Below are positions 34,817 through 44,059 of a stretch of 64,000 nt of DNA, piece by piece. The notes under the pieces were generated by a model that was given only the letters and a program-made list of their open reading frames with translations, did no database searches and was not told the origin of the DNA. Source of the DNA: Paenibacillus agilis (GTDB lineage Bacteria > Bacillota > Bacilli > Paenibacillales > Paenibacillaceae); contig NZ_VNJK01000003.1 in the NCBI RefSeq assembly GCF_007786455.1, forward strand, positions 248,001 to 312,000, read 5' to 3'. Positions within the stretch are counted from its first letter, which is position 1; the number at the start of each line of letters is the position of its first letter. The position numbers were made by a program, and so were the translations under genes.

Positions 34817-35995
34817 TTATCTCTCTGCAAACCATCTTGAAGGGAACAACCAATAGACGATAGCGATAATGCTGAATAGCCCTGCACTGAACCAAATTAC
34901 GGCAGAGACAGAGAACGCCTCAGCAATTAATCCGCCAACAACGGGACCAATCAGTACCCCGATATTCTCAACTGTCGAAAGTAGGCTCCAGCCAAGACCT
35001 TTTTGTGCTGGAGGCACATATAAGGCTAGCAAGGCATTCCATGCTGGCAGCACGGCCGCATAGGATATACCGAGAATGACAGCGAGTCCATAGGCCATGA
35101 GCACACCTGGCTTCATTGAAAGTGACGCCAACGTCAGTCCGAAGATAGCAAAGCCAACGATAAGGAATGGCTTGCGGCCTACCCGATCTGACCATTTGCC
35201 CATTGGCACGAGGCCAATCACGGTACATCCTCCCCCGATTAGTAGGAGTAGAGAATATTGTCCACTGGATAAGGACAAAAATTGCTCCGTGAACTTCGGT
35301 AGTATCGGAACGAGCATACTTGCACCTAGCGTTTGCAAGATCATGCCCGGCAATAATGGTTTCATTGCCGATAAACGTTCACGAAGCACTGCGAATTGTT
35401 CTTTAAATGGAACAGGTGTTGCAGATTCCCCGCTATTTTTCCCTCGCGGCAAGAAGAAGCTGAGTGCAAGCGCAATGGCGGTTAGTCCTAGCAGCAGTGC
35501 GTATGCAAGGTGCGGCGTATAGTCGAGCACTACATTTAATACGACTGGGCCAGCTCCCATTCCAACGAGCCAGATCGTATACAGGAATCCCATCTGAGCG
35601 GCACGCTGCTCTGTATTTACTTTTGTCAGACAGACGAGCCATACAGGAGACATCCCCACACCGTATATAGCGGAGGCTAGTACGAATATCCAAGGGTTAT
35701 TGCCCCAATAGAACATTCCGATACCGCCTAAGGAAATAATCAGCCCACATATGACGATTAACTTGGATGAGAAGCGATCCAGTAAATAGCCGATAAATAT
35801 TTTAAGTACTGTATCTGTTAAGTAATGCGCTGTTATTGCCGTACCGATAATTCCTAATGTAATACCAAGTTCTTTCTCCCCAAATATCGGGATAAAGCTA
35901 AGCACTGTTGCTCCTCGCACGAATTCCACAAGGAGTAAAATGACGGCCAACAGCGCGATGTCAGATGATAGTCCTAGCTTCCGAATTGATTTCAA
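34817..35995 (-). CDS. MFS transporter
   Basis: This 392-residue, twelve-helix major facilitator carries the motif-A loop in each half (GYLLDRFSSKLIV, then GKWSDRVGRKPFL). Helices 1 and 4-5 carry polar residues, as in drug/sugar exporters. The substrate is unknown. The start is TTG at 35995 with GGGAG seven bases before; no ATG fits. The gene is followed by the VTT gene with a 70-base gap. Confidence 0.82.
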   Translation of the reverse strand: MKSIRKLGLSSDIALLAVILLLVEFVRGATVLSFIPIFGEKELGITLGIIGTAITAHYLTDTVLKIFIGYLLDRFSSKLIVICGLIISLGGIGMFYWGNNPWIFVLASAIYGVGMSPVWLVCLTKVNTEQRAAQMGFLYTIWLVGMGAGPVVLNVVLDYTPHLAYALLLGLTAIALALSFFLPRGKNSGESATPVPFKEQFAVLRERLSAMKPLLPGMILQTLGASMLVPILPKFTEQFLSLSSGQYSLLLLIGGGCTVIGLVPMGKWSDRVGRKPFLIVGFAIFGLTLASLSMKPGVLMAYGLAVILGISYAAVLPAWNALLALYVPPAQKGLGWSLLSTVENIGVLIGPVVGGLIAEAFSVSAVIWFSAGLFSIIAIVYWLFPSRWFAER

Positions 35996-36136
35996 ACGAG
36001 ACGCTCCCTTATTTACGTGTTGTAAGTTGCATAATTTTGATATGTAATCTGGATTGGCATACTAAAATTGTAACCTTTCCATTATAGCGTGCACCCATCT
36101 AGTTTTCCAATGACTGGGGAAGCATGCTGCCTGTTT

Positions 36137-37165
36137 CTACTGTTTAACAGCTGGAAGCAAGTATTGTTCCAGCCATTGTACAGGGTGGCGCCAACGCTTC
36201 ACTTTGGAATCGGCTGCCCATACAGCTGTAATGCGCAGTTTAGGGATGACAAATATAAGCTGACCTCCGTATCCCATTGCACAAGCAGCATCTATGCCGT
36301 TCAATTGATGGCACCACCACTGATATCCGTAAGCACCGTATCCGGGAGCGCCTTCGCTATGAGCAGTTATCGTTTCTCGTACCCATGAGGCGGGTATTAC
36401 TGATGTTAGGACGTTATTTGCGGTCACATGTCCTTCATTTAGAAGGAGTTGTCCGATTGACAGCATATCCCGCCCTGTTAAGGATAAGCCGATATGGCCA
36501 GCAGCATCACCATCAGGAGAACGTTCCCATATATAATTGGATATGCCAAGCGGTTGAAATAAATACTGTTCAGCAAATTGATCAGCAGGCATTCCGGTTT
36601 GCAGCGTTAACAGCACAGATAGAAGGTGTGAGTCAATGCTGCGGTATTGAAAGCGTCCATACATATTTGGTTGAATCGGCAGCCTAGTCGCAAAGCGTCT
36701 CCAGCTCGGGCTGCTGTGGAAGCGATGGATCCAGCGCTCGCTCATACGGCTGTTTGTTTCCCATTGCAGTCCTGTCGTCATGGTTAGCAAATGATATAAA
36801 GTCAGGCGCTGCCACAAGTTGTTAGACCGCATAGACGTTGGCATATAAGGTTCTAGCAAAGGAGAGATTGGATCGTGTGTGCCAATCATATTTCCTTGCT
36901 GCTGTGCGATGCCAACAAGCAAGCTCATCAATGATTTTGTAGCGGAACGCAGATCATGAAGCGTATGCTCATCTGTATCGTGGTAATAGCTCTCATGAAC
37001 GAGCTTGCCGTCACGTGCTAGAAGAAAGCAGCGAAGTTTTGGCCACTGTTCCGGGAGCTGCGTTAGAGCAGCCTGAAATAGATCAATATCCATTCCTGCC
37101 TCTGTAGGACAAATGAACCTTGTCCGAGGTGAATTTTTTGCCGTAATATGGGGAGTGAAAGACAT
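36137..37165 (-). CDS. Beta-lactamase-fold serine hydrolase (class C/PBP4*-like)
   Basis: The product is 342 residues, cytosolic by sequence (no signal peptide). The catalytic SxxK is SATKSL, preceded by DLR, as in most EstB/PBP4*-like enzymes. The second motif YRSIDSHLLS stands for YSxxxxxLLS and the third is GYGGQ in place of K(T/S)G. It could be an esterase or D-aminopeptidase; I would not call it a resistance beta-lactamase. Start 37165 has GAGAGG upstream; the frame to 37234 has no ribosome site. Monocistronic. Confidence 0.82.
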   Translation of the reverse strand: MSFTPHITAKNSPRTRFICPTEAGMDIDLFQAALTQLPEQWPKLRCFLLARDGKLVHESYYHDTDEHTLHDLRSATKSLMSLLVGIAQQQGNMIGTHDPISPLLEPYMPTSMRSNNLWQRLTLYHLLTMTTGLQWETNSRMSERWIHRFHSSPSWRRFATRLPIQPNMYGRFQYRSIDSHLLSVLLTLQTGMPADQFAEQYLFQPLGISNYIWERSPDGDAAGHIGLSLTGRDMLSIGQLLLNEGHVTANNVLTSVIPASWVRETITAHSEGAPGYGAYGYQWWCHQLNGIDAACAMGYGGQLIFVIPKLRITAVWAADSKVKRWRHPVQWLEQYLLPAVKQ

Positions 37166-37400
37166 TAAGCAAATCCTCTCTATAATGAAATGTTGTCTTT
37201 TTAGAAGCTTGGTCCCATTATTTCTCTGGAACAAGCTTGATTATTTGCAACATATGACCATGATTTGACGTTGTTCATATCATAACCATTATAGCTTGCA
37301 ACGATTTTGGAATTATGGGAATAGGAGAGCGATAACTCTAAATATGATCCATGTATAATTGTCCCCTATGTACAAATGTGCAAGTTAGAAGTGGGTGATT

Positions 37401-37506
37401 TTGCACATCGTGTGAATATGTTATAATAGGGACTATTAGGTTGCAAATTCCAGCGTTATAAGCGAAGTCCGTTACTTCTCCGTCGGGGAGATTGATCTAC
37501 AACGCT
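37401..37506 (+). promoter_or_regulatory. Promoter and structured 5' leader of the small basic protein gene
   Basis: A TATAAT (37422-37427) precedes the leader. The mRNA can fold as a three-way junction: AGCGTT/AACGCT closing stem (37452-37457 / 37501-37506), with GAAGT/ACTTC (37464-37468 / 37474-37478) and TCTCC/GGAGA (37477-37481 / 37487-37491) inside. It ends just before the AGGAGG ribosome site. Confidence 0.45.
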
Positions 37507-37522
37507 TTAGGAGGGAATTTTC

Positions 37523-37711
37523 ATGGCAGCAAAAGGTCACAACGAAGTGAGAGAAAGCTTGTTGGAGATGACACGAATTTTTCGTCCCAAGAATCCACGG
37601 AAGTTCGTGAAGGAATATATCCGGAAGTATCGGATAACGGGAGGCTATGAAGACGAACTAACCCAGCTTGTAGAAAATGAACTTGGTAAGATGGACACAA
37701 GCGCATCCTAA
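37523..37711 (+). CDS. Small basic protein of unknown function
   Basis: The product is 62 residues: MAAKGHNEVRESLLEMTRIF, then RPKNPRKFVKEYIRKYRITG and an acidic end (ELTQLVENELGKMD). It has an excellent AGGAGG site, its own promoter and a terminator, so it is real and probably well expressed. The family is not recognised. Confidence 0.7.
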   Translation: MAAKGHNEVRESLLEMTRIFRPKNPRKFVKEYIRKYRITGGYEDELTQLVENELGKMDTSAS

Positions 37712-37778
37712 AGTGTGTAGATGAAATGTGATTTTTATTATGGCAAGTGAATTAGGAATAGGTTAGTCGTATCTTATC

Positions 37779-37808
37779 AGACGTATCCAGTGGATGCGTC
37801 TTTTTTTG
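37779..37808 (+). terminator. Rho-independent terminator
   Basis: AGACGTATCCA pairs with TGGATGCGTCT, followed by seven Ts. Confidence 0.88.
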
Positions 37809-37987
37809 CATTTTATTTGATCGATGGATACATGAGAAGTTTCCAAATAATTGAGCATTTTGTGAAAAGGGGGTAAAATAAACGTTTTTGATAACCCCTA
37901 AAGTGAATAACTGATGAACAGCTTTAAATATATTAATAAGGAAATCAATTTATAGGAGCGGAAATGGGAGGTTGGATGGGTAGACGA

Positions 37988-38008
37988 GTCGATAAAAAAG
38001 TTATCGAC
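37988..38008. repeat. Perfect 8-bp inverted repeat upstream of the oxidase operon
   Basis: GTCGATAA (37988-37995) and TTATCGAC (38001-38008) flank five bases. Downstream are two similar boxes, CATTCGACGTGAA and CATTCGTCATGAA. These may be operator elements of the ctaC promoter region. Confidence 0.4.
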
Positions 38009-38078
38009 AACGTTCGTTGAAGTCATTCGACGTGAAATGAGATCATTCGTCATGAATAATAATAGATAATTTTATAAT

Positions 38079-38093
38079 TTGTAAACGCTTGCA
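38079..38093 (+). promoter_or_regulatory. CcpA cre site
   Basis: TTGTAAACGCTTGCA matches the cre consensus WTGNAANCGNWNNCW at every position. It overlaps the -35 (TTGCAA, 38089) of the upstream promoter below, so glucose repression of the oxidase operon is expected. Confidence 0.85.
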
Positions 38094-38117
38094 AAGTCTT
38101 TTGCTATGCGGTATTAA
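38089..38117 (+). promoter_or_regulatory. Upstream promoter of ctaC
   Basis: TTGCAA (38089-38094), 17 bp, TATTAA (38112-38117). It lies within the cre region. Confidence 0.5.
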
Positions 38118-38154
38118 CTGATATTTGAACACTTTGTGAACTGGTAGGTAATCG

Positions 38155-38183
38155 TTGACAAATAAAAATATGGAAATTATATT
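38155..38183 (+). promoter_or_regulatory. Main sigma-A promoter of ctaC
   Basis: TTGACA (38155-38160), exactly 17 bp, TATATT (38178-38183). This would give a leader of about 210 bases before the 20-codon ORF. Confidence 0.75.
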
Positions 38184-38399
38184 TAGGTGAGTGATTGCAT
38201 TTATTGACAGGGTTGTGACATCAGCGCTGAAATTGATCGTGTCTTTTTGCTAGCTTGTGATTCGTCAAGAGCGAGTACAAGGGCCGTCAATTGGTTACGT
38301 GAATCAGCCGGTAGCTTCATCGTTTATTGCATCTATCACAAGTCTATTTTCTATTTGAAAAAGTAATAGCACATGTATGGAGTAATGGAGGATAAGCTT

Positions 38400-38462
38400 A
38401 TGCAGAGCAAATATAACCTAATCAGCATCAACGAAAAAGTACAAAGTGGGGTTGATGAATGA
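38400..38462 (+). CDS. 20-codon leader ORF coupled to ctaC
   Basis: The ATG has GGAGG eight bases upstream and encodes MQSKYNLISINEKVQSGVDE. Its stop TGA overlaps the ctaC start as ATGA (38459-38462). This arrangement fits translational coupling or a regulatory leader peptide. It is too short for homology by eye. Confidence 0.45.
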   Translation: MQSKYNLISINEKVQSGVDE

Positions 38463-39559
38463 TGAAACGGTGGCAGTTTAGTAAGCGTCTTCTTCCGCTG
38501 TTAGCCGGGCTCGTCTTGCTTTTAAGCGCTTGTGGTCGTGAGGACTTATCGACACTCAACCCGCAAGGTTCGATTGCACAGTCGCAGTTCGACTTGATGA
38601 AGCTGTCGATTGGTATTATGACAGGCGTAGTGGTGATCGTATTCGGACTTTCCCTCTACGTTCTCGTGCGCTATCGTCGGAAGCCAGGCGATAAGTCTAT
38701 TCCGAAGCAGGTAGAAGGAAGCCATAAGTTGGAGATCATTTGGACGGTTATTCCGATTATCCTCTTGGTCATCTTGGCGGTTCCAACATTGAAATATGTA
38801 TTTGCCTTCGCCGAGGATTATAGCAAAGACGAGAATGCAGTTAAAGTTAAGGTAACAGCACATCAGTACTGGTGGGAATTCGAATATCCCGAGTACAAGA
38901 TTAGAACCGCACAAGATTTAGTTATTCCCTTTGGCAAGAAAATTGCAGTAGAACTCAGCACGAAAGACGTGCTCCACTCCTTCTGGATCCCTTCCCTTGC
39001 TGGTAAGATGGACACCAACCGCACAGACAGCTTAGATAAAGGCAACAAGAACAAGATGCATTTTGATGCAAAGGAAGAGAATGTATACCGAGGCAAGTGT
39101 GCTGAGCTTTGTGGCCCTTCTCACGCATACATGGACTTCAAGGTTAAGTCAGTTAACCAAGAGACATTTGATGCTTGGGTAAAAGAGATGCAAGCTCCAG
39201 CCAAGCCATTTACAGGTGATGCAGCGGTAGCAGAAGTATTCAAGCAAAGCTGCTTGTCTTGCCATGCTGTTGAGAATGAGCCTAAGACAGCGCCGAACTT
39301 GAAAGGGATAGGAAGCAGGGAAGCGGTAGCAGGTATTTTACTTAACCGTGAGAAAGCTTCAGAGTCCATTGATCAGGCGAAGATCGAAGATCATTTGCGT
39401 AAATGGATTAAAGAAACAGACGATGTGAAACCGGGCAATAAGATGGGTGTCATTAAACTATCTGATCCAGAGCTCGATCAAATCGTAGACTATTTGGCTA
39501 ATTACAAGCTGGATTCACTTGAAAAGATCAACAGCGGCATTCCTAACGTCGGAGAATAA
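38459..39559 (+). CDS. ctaC: Cytochrome caa3 oxidase subunit II with fused cytochrome c
   Basis: The product is 366 residues. The lipoprotein signal (RLLPLLAGLVLLLSAC, Cys25) anchors it outside; two membrane helices follow (LSIGIMTGVVVIVFGLSLYV and LEIIWTVIPIILLVILAV). The cupredoxin domain carries the CuA site with YRGKCAELCGPSHAYMDF. A C-terminal cytochrome c domain has CLSCHAV and GIGS. It receives electrons and passes them from CuA to the heme a of subunit I. GTGGGG lies upstream of ATG 38459 (an ATG at 38462 is equally possible). First gene of the operon. Confidence 0.95.
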   Translation: MMKRWQFSKRLLPLLAGLVLLLSACGREDLSTLNPQGSIAQSQFDLMKLSIGIMTGVVVIVFGLSLYVLVRYRRKPGDKSIPKQVEGSHKLEIIWTVIPIILLVILAVPTLKYVFAFAEDYSKDENAVKVKVTAHQYWWEFEYPEYKIRTAQDLVIPFGKKIAVELSTKDVLHSFWIPSLAGKMDTNRTDSLDKGNKNKMHFDAKEENVYRGKCAELCGPSHAYMDFKVKSVNQETFDAWVKEMQAPAKPFTGDAAVAEVFKQSCLSCHAVENEPKTAPNLKGIGSREAVAGILLNREKASESIDQAKIEDHLRKWIKETDDVKPGNKMGVIKLSDPELDQIVDYLANYKLDSLEKINSGIPNVGE

Positions 39560-39608
39560 GCACAGGTAAGAAACAGAAAAAGCATCTTCTAGGGGAGGGG
39601 TTACGGCC

Positions 39609-41501
39609 TTGGCTCATACAGCACATACAGTCAAGCGGTACACCGGTATTATGGACTGGCTTACAACAGTCGACCATAAGAAGATCGGTATTTTGTACCT
39701 CCTTGCCGGCGGTTTATTCTTCGGCATTGGCGGTATCGAAGCGATCTTGATCCGAATTCAGTTAATTAAGCCGCTTAATGATTTAGTAAGTGAACAATCA
39801 TTTAATGAATTGATTACGATGCACGGCACGACGATGATCTTCTTGGGTGTCATGCCGATTATATTCGCCTTAATGAATGCTATCGTACCGTTGCAGATAG
39901 GTGCGCGAGACGTGGCATTCCCGTTCTTGAATTCACTAGGTTTCTGGACATTCTTGTTCGGTGGGCTTTTGCTCAACTTGAGCTGGATTGTGGGTGATGT
40001 TCCTGACGCAGGCTGGACATCTTATGTACCACTAGCGAATACGGAATATAGTCCGCATCACGGGGTAGATTTCTATACGATCGGACTTCAAATATCCGGT
40101 CTAGGTACGCTCCTCGGTGGTATTAACTTCTTGGTTACGATTATCAACATGCGTGCACCAGGAATGACGTACATGCGGATGCCGATGTTCACATGGGCTT
40201 CCTTCATTACTTCTGCACTTATTTTGTTCGCATTCCCTGCTATTACAGTAGGACTTATTTTGCTCATGTTCGACCGCTTATTCAGCGGAAACTTCTTCAA
40301 CGTTGCCTTAGGTGGTAACCCTGTTCTATGGCAGCATATTTTCTGGATATTCGGACATCCTGAAGTTTACATTTTGATCTTGCCGGCATTCGGTATCATT
40401 TCCGATGTCCTTAGCACATTCGCTCGTAAACGTCTGTTCGGATACAGTTCAATGGTATTCGCAACGATCCTTATCGGATTCTTAGGCTTCATGGTTTGGG
40501 CGCACCACATGTTCACAGTTGGTCTCGGACCAGTAGCGAACGCATTGTTCTCTATTGCGACGATGCTGATCGCCGTACCGACAGGTATCAAGATCTTTAA
40601 CTGGATCTTTACACTGTGGGGTGGATCGATTAAATTCACGGCAGCGAACTTGTATGCAATTGGTTTCATTCCAACCTTCGTTATGGGTGGAGTTACAGGG
40701 GTTATGTTGGCTTCGGCGCCGGCAAACTTCCAGTTCCATGATACGTACTTCGTAGTTGCTCACTTCCACTACGTAATCGTAGGTGGTTTGGTACTAGGTC
40801 TATTCTCTGGATTGCATTTCTGGTGGCCGAAAATGTTCGGTCGCACATTGTATGAAGGGCTTGGTAAGGCAACGTTCTGGATGTTCTTTATCGGCTTCCA
40901 GCTGACGTTCTTTGTACAGCACTTCCTAGGACTAATCGGGATGCCGCGTCGTGTTGCAACGTATCTGCCGAACCAAGGCTTTGACACGATGAACATGATT
41001 AGTACAGTCGGTGCGATTATGATGGGTATCGGAACGCTTATGTTCTTGTGGAACATCTTTATTACGTCTCGTCAACCTAAAAACGCGTCAGCTGACCCGT
41101 GGGAAGACGGTCGTACATTGGAGTGGACGATTCCTTCGCCTCCTCCAGAATACAACTTCAAGCAAACCCCGCTCGTTCGCGGATATGATGCTTGGTGGAA
41201 AGAGAAGATGGATGGCAACAAGGAGATGACTCCTGCTGAGCCACTTGCTTCTATCCATATGCCTTCTCCAACCATTCTTCCATTCTTTATGTCAGTCGGC
41301 TTGTTTATTGCAGGTTTCGGCTTTATGTACGGAAGAGATCCGTTTGATAATGCAATACTAGGATTCCTGTTTAATAACTATATTGTCTCGATAATCGGAT
41401 TGGGCATCACGTTTGGTTGTATGTTCCTTCGTTCCGTCAATGATGATCCTGGCTATCATATTGAAGTTGAAGAGCTTGAAGATAAGGGGGGAAGAGGATG
41501 A
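39609..41501 (+). CDS. ctaD: Cytochrome caa3 oxidase subunit I
   Basis: This 630-residue heme-copper oxidase subunit has twelve helices and holds heme a, heme a3 and CuB. The signatures are HGTTMIF with the first heme ligand, the active-site WIFGHPEVYILILPAFG (His-Tyr crosslink), the two CuB histidines in VWAHHMFTVG, and FHYVIVGG. The start is TTG at 39609 behind GGGGAGGGG. Its TGA overlaps the ctaE ATG. Confidence 0.96.
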   Translation: MAHTAHTVKRYTGIMDWLTTVDHKKIGILYLLAGGLFFGIGGIEAILIRIQLIKPLNDLVSEQSFNELITMHGTTMIFLGVMPIIFALMNAIVPLQIGARDVAFPFLNSLGFWTFLFGGLLLNLSWIVGDVPDAGWTSYVPLANTEYSPHHGVDFYTIGLQISGLGTLLGGINFLVTIINMRAPGMTYMRMPMFTWASFITSALILFAFPAITVGLILLMFDRLFSGNFFNVALGGNPVLWQHIFWIFGHPEVYILILPAFGIISDVLSTFARKRLFGYSSMVFATILIGFLGFMVWAHHMFTVGLGPVANALFSIATMLIAVPTGIKIFNWIFTLWGGSIKFTAANLYAIGFIPTFVMGGVTGVMLASAPANFQFHDTYFVVAHFHYVIVGGLVLGLFSGLHFWWPKMFGRTLYEGLGKATFWMFFIGFQLTFFVQHFLGLIGMPRRVATYLPNQGFDTMNMISTVGAIMMGIGTLMFLWNIFITSRQPKNASADPWEDGRTLEWTIPSPPPEYNFKQTPLVRGYDAWWKEKMDGNKEMTPAEPLASIHMPSPTILPFFMSVGLFIAGFGFMYGRDPFDNAILGFLFNNYIVSIIGLGITFGCMFLRSVNDDPGYHIEVEELEDKGGRG

Positions 41502-42118
41502 GTGCACACGGTCATCACGTAGAAGGCGAATGGCCTCATCAACCGGAAAATGCGACCCTAGAAGGTCGCAACAAAGTACTCGGCTTCTGGCTCTTCCTCG
41601 GCGGAGAGGCAGTGTTGTTCGGGACGTTATTCGCAACATTCCTTGCTCTGCGTGATCAGGTCGGCGATGGTCCAACTGCTGCCGAACTGTTCAAGCTCCC
41701 GATCGTTGGAGCAGCTACGCTGATCCTGCTTGTCAGTTCACTGACTAGTGTATTCGCTGTTCAGGCGCTGCACCAGAATAAAGTGAAAGATCTGATTAAG
41801 TGGCTTATCGTAACGGTTCTTCTAGGTTTCTCTTTCCTAGGCTTGGAGATTTACGAGTTCGTTGAGTATATACACCATGGGCACAACTTTACGACGAGTG
41901 CGTTTAGTACCGCATTCTATACGTTAGTTGGTTTCCACGGTGCTCACGTTGCATTCGGTGTTCTTTGGATCACGCTTCTAATTATTCAAGTGAAGAAGAA
42001 AGGCTTGAATCTCGTAACAGCTCCGAAGGTGTATGTGTCCGCTATTTACTGGCACTTCATCGACGTTGTATGGGTATTCATCTTTACCGTTGTTTACCTA
42101 ATGGGAAGGGTGGTGTAG
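41498..42118 (+). CDS. ctaE: Cytochrome caa3 oxidase subunit III
   Basis: The product is 206 residues with five membrane helices, and the subunit III pattern (KVLGFWLFLGGEAVLFGTLF, FYTLVGFHGAHVAFGVLW, YWHFIDVVWVFIFTVVYL). It overlaps ctaD by ATGA. It stabilises proton uptake and oxygen supply. Confidence 0.95.
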   Translation: MSAHGHHVEGEWPHQPENATLEGRNKVLGFWLFLGGEAVLFGTLFATFLALRDQVGDGPTAAELFKLPIVGAATLILLVSSLTSVFAVQALHQNKVKDLIKWLIVTVLLGFSFLGLEIYEFVEYIHHGHNFTTSAFSTAFYTLVGFHGAHVAFGVLWITLLIIQVKKKGLNLVTAPKVYVSAIYWHFIDVVWVFIFTVVYLMGRVV

Positions 42119-42121
42119 ACG

Positions 42122-42442
42122 ATGGCATCCCAACAATCGGCTTCCAACCATTCAAACCGTCGTCATAAGCATGAAGGCCGACAAAAGCACATTGTTGCGT
42201 TTATTTTCTCCATCGTGCTTTCACTGATTGCGTTTGCTGCTGTTGCTTCTGTAGCTGAAGTGAATGCAACCTTTATCATCATTCTTTTGCTTGTCATGGC
42301 AGTGCTTCAAGTCATCATCCAGATGGCCTATTGGATGCATATGAAGGACAAAGGACATTTGCTGCCAGTCGTGTTTATGCTAGGCGGAGCCTTCGTCGCC
42401 CTGACCTGTATCGTGATGGCTCTATATTGGGTATGGTGGTAA
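42122..42442 (+). CDS. ctaF: Cytochrome caa3 oxidase subunit IV
   Basis: The 106-residue product has three membrane helices and the COX4_pro pattern (HIVAFIFSIVLSLIAFAAVA, VIIQMAYWMHMKDK, YWVWW). It starts three bases after the ctaE stop. Terminator at 42531. Confidence 0.9.
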   Translation: MASQQSASNHSNRRHKHEGRQKHIVAFIFSIVLSLIAFAAVASVAEVNATFIIILLLVMAVLQVIIQMAYWMHMKDKGHLLPVVFMLGGAFVALTCIVMALYWVWW

Positions 42443-42530
42443 GCAGTTTCAAGCTTACAGTTAAACAAGTACTGATTGCTTGCTTGTACACAGCATGAAC
42501 AGCGCTTGTTTGAGAAACGATAGCATAATA

Positions 42531-42560
42531 GGAAGAGGTGGTGCGATGCACCGCCTCTTT
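42531..42560 (+). terminator. Rho-independent terminator of ctaCDEF
   Basis: AAGAGGTGGTGC pairs fully (one G-U) with GCACCGCCTCTT, followed by Ts. Confidence 0.85.
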
Positions 42561-42622
42561 TTCCGTAGAAGATCAAATGTGGCGAAACGATGACAGCTTG
42601 TTGATGAAAGGGGGAAGCAGCT

Positions 42623-43531
42623 ATGTTTGGATTGGAGCAGTTTTTTTCATTTGCCGATTTATGGAGCCCTTTGTTTCTCGTTGCTGCGTTGTTGGTTATT
42701 GTATTGTACCTAGGCTTAACAGGCTATTTTAGGGATCGGTTTCCTGGTTCTAGGCCTGTTACACGGGGACAAAGAGTTAGTTTTATCGTAGGTGTACTGC
42801 TTATTTATTTGTCTCAAGGCGGACCTATCGATCTGATGGGCCATCTAATGTTTACGTTCCATATGGTGATGATGTCCTTGTGCTATATTATTGCCCCTCC
42901 TTTACTACTGATAGGGATTCCAGATTGGATGTGGAGGTTTCTCTTAGATCGTCCGCTGCTGCGCAAGCTGAAATGGATGATGCATCCGATCCTAACAGCG
43001 GTACTATTCAATGCACTATTTTCGTTCTATCATATTCCGGCCGTGCATGATTACGTCATGCTGAATTACGGTGTGCACACGCTGTACTATATAGCTCTAT
43101 ATATTGCAGCCTTTATGATGTGGTGGCCTGTTGTTAATCCTGTCCCAGAATGGAATTTGATTAGCGACGTGAAAAAAATGGGCTATATTTTCTTGAATGG
43201 TTTGCTGATCACACCTGCATGTGCACTTCTCATCTTCGCGGATGAATCGTTATATGCGACCTATAATGATCCGAATACATGGGCAGCGGCGATGGGCTAT
43301 TGTGTATCCGGCAGTCCTGAGGCATTGCTGGCAGCTTTTGATGGTCCACAGTTTTTTAGCTGGTTTGATGTACGAGAGGATCAGCAGCTTGGTGGTATTT
43401 TGATGAAGCTTGTACAAGAAACGATGTACGGTATCATTCTAGCTTATGTATTCTCTCGATGGTTCCGTCGAGAGGGAAAAGATGATGATGTCGCAGATTC
43501 GACACCGAAAAGTGATTGGCAGAATGCATGA
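42623..43531 (+). CDS. ctaG: Cytochrome caa3 oxidase assembly factor CtaG
   Basis: This is a 302-residue membrane protein with about seven helices and the caa3_CtaG pattern: RGQRVSFIVGVLLIYLSQGG, HLMFTFHMVMMSLCYIIAPP and NPVPEWNLISD. In Bacillus it is needed for forming active caa3 oxidase, probably through CuA/CuB loading. It follows the oxidase operon by 180 bases behind a terminator. Confidence 0.93.
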   Translation: MFGLEQFFSFADLWSPLFLVAALLVIVLYLGLTGYFRDRFPGSRPVTRGQRVSFIVGVLLIYLSQGGPIDLMGHLMFTFHMVMMSLCYIIAPPLLLIGIPDWMWRFLLDRPLLRKLKWMMHPILTAVLFNALFSFYHIPAVHDYVMLNYGVHTLYYIALYIAAFMMWWPVVNPVPEWNLISDVKKMGYIFLNGLLITPACALLIFADESLYATYNDPNTWAAAMGYCVSGSPEALLAAFDGPQFFSWFDVREDQQLGGILMKLVQETMYGIILAYVFSRWFRREGKDDDVADSTPKSDWQNA

Positions 43532-43577
43532 TTTCGATATAATGGGAATGATAACTTGTAAGGAGGGATAATGCATC

Positions 43578-44039
43578 GTGGATATGTACTCACTATTCCC
43601 AACGATCAGTACGTTCTTTATTGTACTTAGTGCCATCTTGGTTGCGATCGGTTGGCGTCAGATTATTAAAGGCAAGCGCAAAGAGCATGAGCGGACGATG
43701 AAGCTTGCTGCAATCGCAGCTATTTTGTTCTTCATTATTTACGTTTCTCGCACGATTTTTGTAGGAAACACATCATGGGGCGGGCCAGATTCGTTGAAAA
43801 CGATCTACCTGGTGTTTCTACTCTTCCATATCGTGTTGGCGACCGTTGCAGCTGTGTTCGGCTTGACGACCTTGTACTTAGGATTCAAAGCGAAGTATGA
43901 CAAGCACCGCAAGCTTGGACGCGTTACAGCGACAATCTGGTTTATTACAGCGGCAACGGGTACGATGGTGTATGTATTGTTGTACGTTTTATATCCAGGC
44001 GGACATACAAAGCCAGTTATTGATGCCATTTTCGGCTAA
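43578..44039 (+). CDS. DUF420 membrane protein (YozB/CtaM-like)
   Basis: The product is 153 residues with four helices and the DUF420 pattern (LFPTISTFFIVLSAILVAIG, HERTMKLAAIAAILFFIIYV, HIVLATVAAVFGLTTLYL and KLGRVTATIWFITAATG). CtaM of Staphylococcus is required for heme-copper oxidase activity, and its place after ctaG supports the same role. The start is GTG 43578 or ATG 43584; AAGGAGG is about twelve bases before the GTG. Confidence 0.85.
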   Translation: MDMYSLFPTISTFFIVLSAILVAIGWRQIIKGKRKEHERTMKLAAIAAILFFIIYVSRTIFVGNTSWGGPDSLKTIYLVFLLFHIVLATVAAVFGLTTLYLGFKAKYDKHRKLGRVTATIWFITAATGTMVYVLLYVLYPGGHTKPVIDAIFG

Positions 44040-44059
44040 TTGCCATATTCCTAATGGGG

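Noticed and set aside
36137-37165. Beta-lactamase resistance gene
   Set aside because: No signal peptide and altered second and third motifs; a general serine hydrolase is more likely.
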